NCBI GenBank assembly: GCA_012735285.1
Contig: JAAYHT010000003.1
Location: forward strand, 1-20,433
Source: Clostridiales bacterium
GTDB taxonomy: Bacteria; Bacillota; Clostridia; Peptostreptococcales; Anaerovoracaceae
DNA: 20,433 nucleotides
Direction: 5' to 3'
Positions 1-6,494 of the stretch are shown here, piece after piece. How positions within the stretch are numbered: position 1 is the stretch's first letter; each line of letters begins with the position of its first letter. The translations under genes were made by a program, and so were the position numbers. The notes beneath the pieces are model-generated. The model worked only from the letters and a program-made list of their open reading frames with translations. It made no database searches and was not told the DNA's origin.

Positions 1-335
1 CCTATAAAGATAGTATTTGAAAATGTGAAGGTAACTTCAAATACGGTCTTTCTGCCACCCTGCAGTTTCATTAGCCTGGCTAGGATTTTGCCTGTGAGAT
101 AGAGAAGCAGGGTATAGGCAATTATTATCATCAAGTAAAGCAGGGTAGCTTTGAAAAGCTCCTTAGAGAACCTGTCATATAATCCTATAACTGCCAGTGC
201 AGGGGCTGCGATCTTGACAACTATTACAGATAGAACTGTTGAGGTGTTTTCAGGCCAATATTTTTTATAGGTGAACCAAAAGCCAATGCAAAAAATAATA
301 AAGATTATGAAAACACTCAGTATGCCATTTAACAT
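1..335 (-). CDS. AEC (auxin efflux carrier) family transporter, N-terminal part
   Basis: Partial gene running off the left edge of the window; 111 codons are visible from the ATG at 335-333. The start is supported by GAAAGAAAGG about 7 bases upstream. The product begins with a hydrophobic helix (MLNGILSVFIIFIIF), followed by a second helix around residues 33-50 and a third around 60-80. The visible part ends in FSNTIFIG, which matches the conserved 'N-T-x-F-x-G' segment of AEC-type permeases, a family of membrane carriers that often export or import organic acids and small metabolites. It starts 16 bases after the stop of the sigma-54 regulator on the same strand, so the two are probably co-transcribed. 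This suggests that the carrier handles the compound sensed or degraded by the neighbouring system (inference). Family assignment is fairly secure; substrate unknown. Confidence 0.72.
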   Translation of the reverse strand, partial: MLNGILSVFIIFIIFCIGFWFTYKKYWPENTSTVLSVIVVKIAAPALAVIGLYDRFSKELFKATLLYLMIIIAYTLLLYLTGKILARLMKLQGGRKTVFEVTFTFSNTIFI

Positions 336-351
336 GATTAACCTTTCTTTC

Positions 352-2349
352 CTATATTCTGAAATTAGCAAGATTTATATTGTACTTGTTAATTCTTCTA
401 TATAAAGTACGTTTAGAAACCCCTAATGTTATGGATGCTTTGCTGACATTGCCGTTTTCTGCAGCAAGGGCTTTTATAATTTCTTCATATTCCTTGCTCC
501 TTGTAGGAGGTACGCTTTCACCATAGCTGTTTTGGAAGAGCTGGTCCTGCATTAAAATTTCATAGGGCAACTCTGCCTCTGTAATCCAGTCTCCCTGTAC
601 TAGATTTAGGGCTCTTTCAATTGCATTTTCAAGTTCTCTGACATTTCCCGGCCAGTTGTATGTAAGCATTAAATCCAATGCTTTTTGGGAGATGCCTTTG
701 ACTCTTTTATTCATTGTCTGTCCATAGATTTTAATAAAGTGTTCAGCTAATACTATTATGTCTTCCTTTCTTTCCCTTAATGGAGGTATGTAGAAGTCCA
801 GCACATTGAGACGGTAATATAAGTCGCTTCTAAAGCGATTGCTTTTGACTGACTCAAGGAGGTTTCTATTTGTAGCAGCTATTATGCGCACATCCACCTG
901 CTTTGCTGTTTTGCCACCAATTCTTACTACTTCCTTTGTCTGTATAACCCGCAGCAATGATGCCTGCATTTCAAGGGGCATATCGCCGATTTCGTCTAAG
1001 AATATGGTACCGCCGTCGGCCAGGTTGAACTTGCCGGGGTAGCCTTCCTTACTTGCTCCTGTGAATGCACCTGACTCATAGCCAAAGAGTTCACTCTCTA
1101 TCAAACCCTTTGGAAGGGATCCGCAGTTAATAGCGATAAAGGGTCCTTTAGAACGGCTGCTGGAATTGTGAATAGCCTGGGCTAAAAGATCCTTCCCCGT
1201 ACCGCTTTCGCCGAATATGAGGACATTGGAGTCGCTTTGGGATGCAATTCTACCCAGATCCTTGATTTTTAGGATGGCAGGAGAATTTCCAACTATGCTG
1301 TCAAAGGTACATTTAGCAGTAAAGCCGCTGAATCTATGTACCATACTATGTATTCTCTTAAGTTCATCTATGAAAAGCACGGTGCTGATTTTCTCATGTT
1401 CATCATTGTAGATTATAGAAATTGAAATGGAAAGGTTCAGCCTAATACCGTTTGAGTTTACTACAGAGAACTCCTCATTTTCAATATTTGTGTTGATATC
1501 GAGCAAATTGATGGATGCCGTTTCCATGTCCAAGATGTTTACAATATTCTGGTTTCTCAGCTGTTCTGGGCTGAGCTTAAGTATTCTGGCTGCACTGCTG
1601 TTGTATTGAGTGATTATGCCAATGTTATCAAACATTATAATCCCTGATCCCATGGACTGGATCGTACTGTTGAGCTGTTTGTTTATGATGGAGATCTTGT
1701 TATAGGCGCTTCTCATCTCCATCTCTTTTTGTATTCCGTCCACAGCGGCGCATACCATTCCAAGGGTATGTATGCTCACAGATTCCATAGGACCTACCAT
1801 ATCGAGGCAGCCTACTATTTTACCCTGCTGATCTCTTATAGGTGCAGCAGAGCATACATAGCTGTGGTGTGGTTCTATGTAATGTTCGCATCCCCATATC
1901 TGAATGGGCTTTCCTGTAGCTAGGCATGTACCAATTCCGCTTGTTCCTGCATGCTGTTCGCTCCTATTGCATCCTACAGCCAGCCCGGTCTTTTTTGCCT
2001 TTTCTTTTATAGCTGAATCTTGACCAATCAGATCTATTACTGTACCATTAACATCAGTAAGAGCAATGATAAAGTTGGATCCTTTTATAAATGAATATAG
2101 GTTCTGGATATAGGGGTGGGCTATGGATATGAGTTCGGAATTGTATGACAAAATCCTATTCATTGTAGCCTTGTCAACCACCTTATCCTTTACTTCCAGA
2201 GGGGAGACCTGGTAGGATCTTGCCCGTTTCCATGATTCAAGCACAACGGGCCTGATTCCCGGAAGTTCCTCAGGAAAGGGTTCGCCTGATTTTACGTATT
2301 TAACCCAGTATTCATAAACTTTTTTCTGATATTCTTCATTAAACTGCAT
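352..2349 (-). CDS. Sigma-54-dependent transcriptional activator (GAF-PAS-AAA+-Fis)
   Basis: Enhancer-binding protein of 665 residues that would activate sigma-54 RNA polymerase in response to a small molecule. Visible order: an N-terminal sensory region with a GAF-like domain at about residues 70-210, a PAS-like domain at about 225-330, the AAA+ domain at about 350-590, and a C-terminal Fis-type helix-turn-helix at about 634-660. In the AAA+ domain, Walker A is GESGTGKD (380-387), the sigma-54 contact loop is GAFTGA (427-432) and Walker B is GTIFLDE (447-453). All are intact, so it should be active. The layout resembles AcoR-type activators. I chose the ATG at 2349-2347 because GGAAGG lies just upstream; the 39-codon in-frame extension to 2466 has no family-like content and crosses the likely promoter. 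It is divergent from the 2651-5598 operon, which has a sigma-54 promoter and is its probable target. Inducer unknown. Confidence 0.93.
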   Translation of the reverse strand: MQFNEEYQKKVYEYWVKYVKSGEPFPEELPGIRPVVLESWKRARSYQVSPLEVKDKVVDKATMNRILSYNSELISIAHPYIQNLYSFIKGSNFIIALTDVNGTVIDLIGQDSAIKEKAKKTGLAVGCNRSEQHAGTSGIGTCLATGKPIQIWGCEHYIEPHHSYVCSAAPIRDQQGKIVGCLDMVGPMESVSIHTLGMVCAAVDGIQKEMEMRSAYNKISIINKQLNSTIQSMGSGIIMFDNIGIITQYNSSAARILKLSPEQLRNQNIVNILDMETASINLLDINTNIENEEFSVVNSNGIRLNLSISISIIYNDEHEKISTVLFIDELKRIHSMVHRFSGFTAKCTFDSIVGNSPAILKIKDLGRIASQSDSNVLIFGESGTGKDLLAQAIHNSSSRSKGPFIAINCGSLPKGLIESELFGYESGAFTGASKEGYPGKFNLADGGTIFLDEIGDMPLEMQASLLRVIQTKEVVRIGGKTAKQVDVRIIAATNRNLLESVKSNRFRSDLYYRLNVLDFYIPPLRERKEDIIVLAEHFIKIYGQTMNKRVKGISQKALDLMLTYNWPGNVRELENAIERALNLVQGDWITEAELPYEILMQDQLFQNSYGESVPPTRSKEYEEIIKALAAENGNVSKASITLGVSKRTLYRRINKYNINLANFRI

Positions 2350-2374
2350 ATTGATTACCTTCCTTATGTTTAAA

Positions 2375-2403
2375 ATTTTAACATATATAGAATGAAAGTA
2401 CAA
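2375..2403 (-). promoter_or_regulatory. Possible sigma-A promoter of the sigma-54 activator gene
   Basis: On the minus strand, TTGTAC (2403-2398) and TAAAAT (2380-2375) are separated by 17 bases and lie about 26 bases upstream of the start codon. The -10 is a 5/6 match; the -35 is weak. The ATGACA repeats lie directly upstream of this -35, which would allow autoregulation. In such AT-rich DNA a chance match is possible. Confidence 0.4.
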
Positions 2404-2409
2404 TCTAAA

Positions 2410-2458
2410 ATGACAAAAATGTGCCAGCAAATGACACTTTATTGGCACGGACATGACA
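2410..2458. repeat. Three phased ATGACA direct repeats, candidate activator binding sites
   Basis: ATGACA occurs at 2410-2415, 2431-2436 and 2453-2458, i.e. at offsets of 21 and 22 bp (two helical turns), so all copies face the same side of the DNA. Interleaved is an inverted pair GTGCCA (2421-2426) / TGGCAC (2443-2448). The block lies about 145-195 bp upstream of the predicted sigma-54 start site, the usual range for enhancer sites of sigma-54 activators. Binding by the adjacent regulator is inference. Confidence 0.5.
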
Positions 2459-2516
2459 CTCCCCATACAATTTGCAATTGACCCTTAGGGGTTAGAAAAA
2501 ATTCCTAACTTATACA

Positions 2517-2543
2517 AGCTGCTAATTTTAAGCTTTAACAGCT
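2517..2543. repeat. Imperfect 27-bp dyad upstream of the sigma-54 promoter
   Basis: AGCTG-n-TAA reads inward to TTA-n-CAGCT around a 9-base centre, giving 8 matched positions per arm. It is centred about 72 bp upstream of the predicted sigma-54 transcription start. It may be a second protein binding site; the AT-rich context weakens the case. Confidence 0.3.
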
Positions 2544-2576
2544 ATAAAAATAAATTTTTAACACAGACATAAATAT

Positions 2577-2592
2577 TGGCATATGAATTGCT
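2577..2592 (+). promoter_or_regulatory. Sigma-54 (-24/-12) promoter of the M24/dehydrogenase/cupin operon
   Basis: TGGCATATGAATTGCT fits the consensus TGGCACG-N4-TTGCW with the exact 10-base gap between the invariant GG (2578-2579) and GC (2590-2591). Transcription would begin near 2603, leaving a leader of about 48 bases that ends in the AAGGAGG ribosome binding site at 2637-2643. The divergent neighbour is a GAFTGA-containing sigma-54 activator, which strongly supports the call. Confidence 0.85.
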
Positions 2593-2650
2593 TATAATAT
2601 TAGTTGGTAAATAAGCTAAAGCTAAAATAAAATTTAAGGAGGTTAATGTT

Positions 2651-3889
2651 ATGCCAAAAGCAGGAATGAATGGCGTTGATTTTGAAGCTAACGTCGATTT
2701 TAGGAAACTGCGCAAAGATCGCTTAGAAAAGGCAAGAAAGAGCATGAAGGATCATGGACTTAAAGCTCTTGTTTGCTATGACTTTGACAACATCAGATAC
2801 ATTACAGGAACACACGTCGGTGAGTGGAACCGCAATAAGATGAACAGATATTGCATCCTGATCGACGAAGTTGAACAACCTTTCCTATTTGACCCTGCTT
2901 GTCCATCAAAGAGACAAAGAGTTGACTGGCTTGACAAGGATCACATCATGCCTGCAGTAGGATCAATGAGAGGATCCATCCCTGTAGAAGTAGGCATGGT
3001 TGAAAAAGTAACAGATCAGATCGTTGGTTATCTGAAAGAATACGGAGCTGATCAAGGTAAGGTAGGAATGGACATTGTAGACGTTCCACTTATTCGTGCT
3101 CTTGAAAAAGCTGGTATTGAAGTTGTTGACGGGCAACAGGCTCTGCTTGATGCTAGAATCATCAAGACTGAAGAAGAAATTGAACTTCTGAAGACATCAG
3201 CTGCTATGGTAGACGCTGCTTACTATGACCTTGCTAAGGCTCTAAGACCTGGAATTATGGAGCATGAACTAGTAGCTATCGCTAACTATAAACTATATGG
3301 TTGGGGAGCAGAACTAGTAGAGTTCGTTAACAGTATTTCAGGTATCAGAGGCAATCCTCACAGCCACACATTCTCCAATAGAATGATCAGACCTGGAGAG
3401 CTTATCTATTTCGATATCGGAAACACCTACAATGGATATAAGACATGCTACTACAGAACCTTCTCATGTGGTGTTCCAAATGCTGATCAGAAGAAAGCTT
3501 ATGACAGAGCTCTCAAATGGCTCAGAGATTCTATTAAGCAAATCAAAGCTGGTAACACTTCTGCAGACGTTGCAAAATGCTGGCCTTCAGCTACTGAACT
3601 TGGTTTCAATAATGAAGAAGAAGCATTCTTGCTACAGTTTGCTCATGGAATCGGCTTAGGTCTTTGGGAAAAACCAGTTATTTCTAGACTATTCTCACTT
3701 GAGAATCCATTCGAACTCAAAGAAGGAATGGTATTTGCAATAGAAACATGGTGCCCATCAGAAGACGGTTCAGGAAGTGCTAGAATCGAAGAAGAAGTCG
3801 TAGTAAGAAAAGATGGATGCGAAGTAATTACTAAGTTCCCATCAGATGAAATAACATCTTGCGGACTTCCAGGATGTCAATTCCTATAA
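2651..3889 (+). CDS. M24-family (creatinase/aminopeptidase P fold) protein, one metal ligand replaced
   Basis: 412-residue protein with the two-domain 'creatinase' layout: an N-terminal domain (about 20-165) and a pita-bread catalytic domain (about 175-400). Typical M24 peptidases bind two metals through D, D, H, E, E. Here the counterparts are D255 (in FDIG), C266 where the second Asp belongs (GYKTCYYRTF against the usual GYxSDxTRTF), H332 (HGIGLG), E365 (AIET) and E380 (RIEEEV). The proton-shuttle-type PH is at 236-237, followed by SH. Loss of one ligand argues against an ordinary Xaa-Pro dipeptidase and recalls the metal-independent M24 branch that includes creatinase, so the substrate may be a small C-N compound rather than a peptide (inference). 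Start ATG with strong AAGGAGG. First gene of a sigma-54-controlled operon; 53 bases to the next gene. Confidence 0.82.
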   Translation: MPKAGMNGVDFEANVDFRKLRKDRLEKARKSMKDHGLKALVCYDFDNIRYITGTHVGEWNRNKMNRYCILIDEVEQPFLFDPACPSKRQRVDWLDKDHIMPAVGSMRGSIPVEVGMVEKVTDQIVGYLKEYGADQGKVGMDIVDVPLIRALEKAGIEVVDGQQALLDARIIKTEEEIELLKTSAAMVDAAYYDLAKALRPGIMEHELVAIANYKLYGWGAELVEFVNSISGIRGNPHSHTFSNRMIRPGELIYFDIGNTYNGYKTCYYRTFSCGVPNADQKKAYDRALKWLRDSIKQIKAGNTSADVAKCWPSATELGFNNEEEAFLLQFAHGIGLGLWEKPVISRLFSLENPFELKEGMVFAIETWCPSEDGSGSARIEEEVVVRKDGCEVITKFPSDEITSCGLPGCQFL

Positions 3890-3942
3890 TTGAGTTTCTA
3901 TATATATAAGTTGATACTAAATTTTAAAGGAGGAGAAACATT

Positions 3943-4824
3943 ATGGCAAAAGTAGGTTGGATAGGACTTGGGAATATGGGTAACCCCATGAGCCGTAACC
4001 TGCTCAAGGCTGGTCACGAAGTTACCGTATGGAACAGAACCAAGGCTAAGGCTCAGCAAGTATTAGATGCTGGTGCAAAATGGGCAGATTCACCAAAGGA
4101 AGTAGCTGAGCAAAGTGATATCATCTTTACAATGGTTGCTGACGGACCAGTTCTACAGGCAGTAACATTGGGCGACAACGGTGTTGTAGCAGGTCTTTCC
4201 GCTGGCAAGATCGTTATTGACATGAGTACTGTAGCTCCTGCAGAATCCTTAAAGGTAAATGACGCTATTGAAGCTAAGGGTTGCAAATTCTTAAGAGCCC
4301 CAGTAACAGGAAGTACTGTTTTAGCTGAAAATGCTACTCTAGGTATCCTTGCTTCAGGAGACAAGGAAGCTTATGATAAAGTATTACCTCTGTTTGAAAA
4401 AATGGGTAAGAACCAGTTCTACCTTGGCGGAGGAGAAGAAGCTAGAACACTTAAACTTTCACTTAACATGATGATCGGTGTATCTATGCAGATGATGGCA
4501 GAAGCTGTTGTACTGTCAGAAAAAGCTGGACTTGACACTAAACAAGTTTGCGAAGTTATTGCTGGCAGCGCAGTAGGTTCACCTCTTGTTAACTACAAGA
4601 AAGACGTTATCGTTGAAGGTAAATATCCAGCAGCTTTCAGCGTTAACATGATGAAGAAAGACTTCGACCTTGCATTTGAAGCTGGAAAACAATATGGTGC
4701 AGCAATGCCTGTAACAGCTTTAACAAGACAATTCCTAGAAATGTGCACAGCTACAGGTAGAGGAGAAAAAGACTTCTCAGTACTTGTAGAATTGCTAGAA
4801 GATATGTGCGATTACAAGAGATAA
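3943..4824 (+). CDS. Beta-hydroxyacid dehydrogenase (3-hydroxyisobutyrate dehydrogenase family)
   Basis: 293-residue NAD(P)-dependent oxidoreductase, full length for the family. The N-terminal Rossmann fold has GLGNMGNPM at 8-16. The substrate-binding motif is present as DMSTVAP (93-99) and APVTGS (119-124). The catalytic lysine region reads K171-LSL-N175, the K-x3-N spacing I associate with the GLYR1-like glyoxylate/succinic-semialdehyde reductase branch rather than the K-x2-N-N of tartronate semialdehyde reductases. A conserved KKDF lies at 238-241. It would interconvert a short beta- or gamma-hydroxyacid and its aldehyde or keto form in the cytoplasm. Good AAGGAGGAG ribosome site; 48 bases separate it from the cupin gene with no terminator on either side, so it is co-transcribed with its neighbours. 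Exact substrate not resolvable. Confidence 0.88.
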   Translation: MAKVGWIGLGNMGNPMSRNLLKAGHEVTVWNRTKAKAQQVLDAGAKWADSPKEVAEQSDIIFTMVADGPVLQAVTLGDNGVVAGLSAGKIVIDMSTVAPAESLKVNDAIEAKGCKFLRAPVTGSTVLAENATLGILASGDKEAYDKVLPLFEKMGKNQFYLGGGEEARTLKLSLNMMIGVSMQMMAEAVVLSEKAGLDTKQVCEVIAGSAVGSPLVNYKKDVIVEGKYPAAFSVNMMKKDFDLAFEAGKQYGAAMPVTALTRQFLEMCTATGRGEKDFSVLVELLEDMCDYKR

Positions 4825-4872
4825 TAACTGGTGGTTCAATTAAAATTTAAATAAAAAATAGGAGGAAGAAAA

Positions 4873-5598
4873 ATGGCTAATTTTAAAGCTTATGTAAAAA
4901 ACTATTATGACATAATGTCTCAACAACCGCCTGCTCACGTTTTTGCTCGTTCCGCACCTTTTGCAGGCCCAGCATTAATGGGTTATGACCCAAAAGGTAA
5001 GGACTGGACCTACCTATATTTCTCAACTTGTGAAATTACCGCTGGTGGTGCAGCATTACTAGCAAACCACGGACCAGCTGACCACATTTTCTACATTTTA
5101 GCTGGACATGGCTATTCCATAATGGACGGAAAACGCTATGACTTCGTGACAGGTGACATCATGTGGACACCAGGAAATTGTGACCACGAAATGTATCCAA
5201 ATGGAACTGAGACATTGAAATTCCTCGTTACCCTTTGCCCACAAGGCTTTAAACAATCCGAGCCATACATCAAGAACGTAAATGATGTAGAAGGTAAAGA
5301 AATTGCAGATGGAGTAGTATGCTTCACTCTAGCTTCACCTGAAATTAGTGGTTCTCCAACTCAGGAATTCCACATCGTGGATGTATATCCTGGCGCAAAA
5401 CTCTCATTGGATACACCAAAATCAGACGTGATCGGTTACATGTTCCAAGGTCAAGCTACAGCTACAGTTGATGGCGAAAAGCTTGAAATGAAGAGAGCAG
5501 AAGATACCATTGTTATCCCAATGGGAGCTAAATGGGAAATCGAAAACACCAGCAAACAGGCAGTTCGTTTTGCCTTGTCACTAAGCCCAGCTAGATAA
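4873..5598 (+). CDS. Bicupin protein, last gene of the sigma-54 operon
   Basis: 241-residue protein with two cupin domains. The N-terminal cupin (about 50-120) keeps likely metal ligands H66 and H71 (HGPADHIFYILAGHG) and H105 (NCDHEMYP), with the usual G-D turn at 94-95. The C-terminal cupin (about 165-238; GYMFQGQATATVDG) has no comparable histidine set and is probably structural. The architecture recalls (S)-ureidoglycine aminohydrolase-like bicupins, but the metal site is in the other domain, so I do not assign that activity. It could be an isomerase, lyase or hydrolase acting on the same small metabolite as the two genes upstream. Ribosome site AGGAGG precedes the ATG. A strong terminator begins 45 bases after the stop. 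Confidence 0.8.
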   Translation: MANFKAYVKNYYDIMSQQPPAHVFARSAPFAGPALMGYDPKGKDWTYLYFSTCEITAGGAALLANHGPADHIFYILAGHGYSIMDGKRYDFVTGDIMWTPGNCDHEMYPNGTETLKFLVTLCPQGFKQSEPYIKNVNDVEGKEIADGVVCFTLASPEISGSPTQEFHIVDVYPGAKLSLDTPKSDVIGYMFQGQATATVDGEKLEMKRAEDTIVIPMGAKWEIENTSKQAVRFALSLSPAR

Positions 5599-5642
5599 GC
5601 TGTAGTTAGGCTGATTTAAAAACTGAATATAGATCGTGAATG

Positions 5643-5672
5643 TGGGGCAGAATTTGTCTGCCCCATATTTTT
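5643..5672 (+). terminator. Rho-independent terminator after the cupin gene
   Basis: A perfect 9-bp stem, TGGGGCAGA (5643-5651) with TCTGCCCCA (5657-5665), with a 5-base loop and a following TATTTTT tract. It closes the three-gene operon and insulates the V-type ATPase operon. Confidence 0.93.
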
Positions 5673-5698
5673 AAAAGCAATTTTTAACTATTCCGAAA

Positions 5699-5713
5699 TT
5701 AGTATTATACTAA
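5699..5713. repeat. Perfect 15-base palindrome upstream of the V-type ATPase operon
   Basis: TTAGTAT-T-ATACTAA, two perfect 7-base arms around one base. It sits about 48 bases upstream of the -35 of the proposed V-ATPase promoter and lacks a T tract, so it is a candidate operator rather than a terminator. It also contains TATACT, so an alternative -10 here is possible. Confidence 0.4.
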
Positions 5714-5760
5714 AATGTGAAATTGTCTGTATATTTTAAACAATTTATTTAAATAACTTC

Positions 5761-5789
5761 TTTACTTTTAGGCTCATAGGAATTATAAT
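5761..5789 (+). promoter_or_regulatory. Sigma-A promoter of the V-type ATPase operon
   Basis: TTTACT (5761-5766) and a perfect TATAAT (5784-5789) are separated by 17 bases. Transcription would start near 5796, giving a leader of about 50 bases before the ATG at 5848. The -35 matches the consensus at four of six positions. The F-type operon downstream has a similar -35 (TTTACA). Confidence 0.65.
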
Positions 5790-5814
5790 GTCTAGTAATT
5801 CAAAAGCCTGAGCC
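5771..5814. repeat. Nested inverted repeat spanning the V-ATPase -10 box
   Basis: Outer arms GGCTCA (5771-5776) and TGAGCC (5809-5814) enclose inner arms GAATTA (5780-5785) and TAATTC (5796-5801). Both pairs are perfect and almost concentric around the -10 and start site. As DNA this would be an operator overlapping the promoter. If transcription came from further upstream, the RNA could fold into a hairpin with an asymmetric internal loop. Confidence 0.45.
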
Positions 5815-5847
5815 ATATTTTACAGTACTTAGAAAGTAGGATAACGT

Positions 5848-6135
5848 ATGTTGCCAGTGGTTCTTGGTGCTATTTTAGGTGTCGCTGTCGCATGGTTCAA
5901 TTTCCGCCTATTGTTAAGAACAGTAGAAGGAGTTTCCAAAACTACTAAATCAACCGAGACTTATGTGTTATCTCGTAATTTGTTGAGGTCGACCCTATAT
6001 GCTGTAGCTATAATTGCATCGGTTATGCTTGAGCAGATAAATGCTTTGGCAACAGGTGCTGGCATTGTGGCAGTGGCAATAATATATTTTATAAAATACA
6101 CCAGATCAAAAAGTAATGGAAAGAAAGATGATTAA
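5848..6135 (+). CDS. AtpI-like small membrane protein heading the V-type ATPase operon
   Basis: 95-residue hydrophobic protein with about four membrane segments (near residues 1-20, 44-60, 64-84 and a shorter one) and a basic tail ending KSNGKKDD. The pattern of an N-terminal glycine-rich helix followed by NFRLLLRTVEG, then a loop and two more helices, resembles ATP synthase subunit I (AtpI), the assembly/ion-supply helper normally found ahead of atpB in F-type operons. Here it is first in a V-type operon, 47 bases before the G/H subunit gene. A role in rotor-ring assembly or Mg2+/cation handling for the V-ATPase is inference. Start ATG has AAGTAGGA upstream. Similarity is by pattern only, so confidence in the family is moderate, while the reading frame itself is convincing. 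Confidence 0.65.
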   Translation: MLPVVLGAILGVAVAWFNFRLLLRTVEGVSKTTKSTETYVLSRNLLRSTLYAVAIIASVMLEQINALATGAGIVAVAIIYFIKYTRSKSNGKKDD

Positions 6136-6182
6136 GGGATATATGGGATAGGGAAATTTACACTTAAAAAGGAGGGGACGCT

Positions 6183-6494
6183 GTGGCTATCGAACAGATA
6201 AAGAAGATAAGAGACGTTGAAGAGCAAGCGGACCAAATAAGAAGGAAGAGTAAAGAGGAAGCGAGAACTATTGCGATAGATGCGGAAAAAGAAGCCGCTA
6301 TTTTATTAGAGCAGGCTGAACAAGAAGCAGATACCATCTATAAGCAAATTCTCGCCGAAGGGGAAAATAGAGCAAAGGTTGCTTATGATGAAATCATAGA
6401 TAGAGCTAAAGCCGAATGCGAAGAGATATCTTCACATGCCGACAAGAATATAGAGAGTACGGTTTCCATAATAGTAGGAAGGGTTGTGAGATAG
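6183..6494 (+). CDS. ntpF: V-type ATPase subunit G/H (peripheral stalk)
   Basis: 103-residue, almost wholly charged alpha-helical protein rich in E, K, A and R (for example IRRKSKEEARTIAIDAEKEA), the expected coiled coil that pairs with subunit E to form the peripheral stalk of bacterial/archaeal V/A-type ATPases. The length fits the family. Start is GTG at 6183 with a strong AAAAAGGAGGGG ribosome site. Its stop TAG overlaps the GTG start of subunit I by one base (TAGTG), implying translational coupling. Confidence 0.85.
   Translation: MAIEQIKKIRDVEEQADQIRRKSKEEARTIAIDAEKEAAILLEQAEQEADTIYKQILAEGENRAKVAYDEIIDRAKAECEEISSHADKNIESTVSIIVGRVVR

Noticed and set aside
2421..2458. TGGCAC and its complement GTGCCA as further sigma-54 promoters on either strand
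   Set aside because: Both have a perfect -24 half but no GC at the -12 position with correct spacing (TGACA on plus, TGTCA on minus).
2350..2466. In-frame N-terminal extension of the sigma-54 activator
   Set aside because: The extra 39 residues are not family-like, overlap the likely promoter and ATGACA repeats, and the ATG at 2349 has a better ribosome site.
5673..5847. Na+ or fluoride riboswitch ahead of the V-type operon
   Set aside because: The context is suggestive, but I cannot match a known riboswitch consensus, and the best promoter leaves only about 50 bases of leader.
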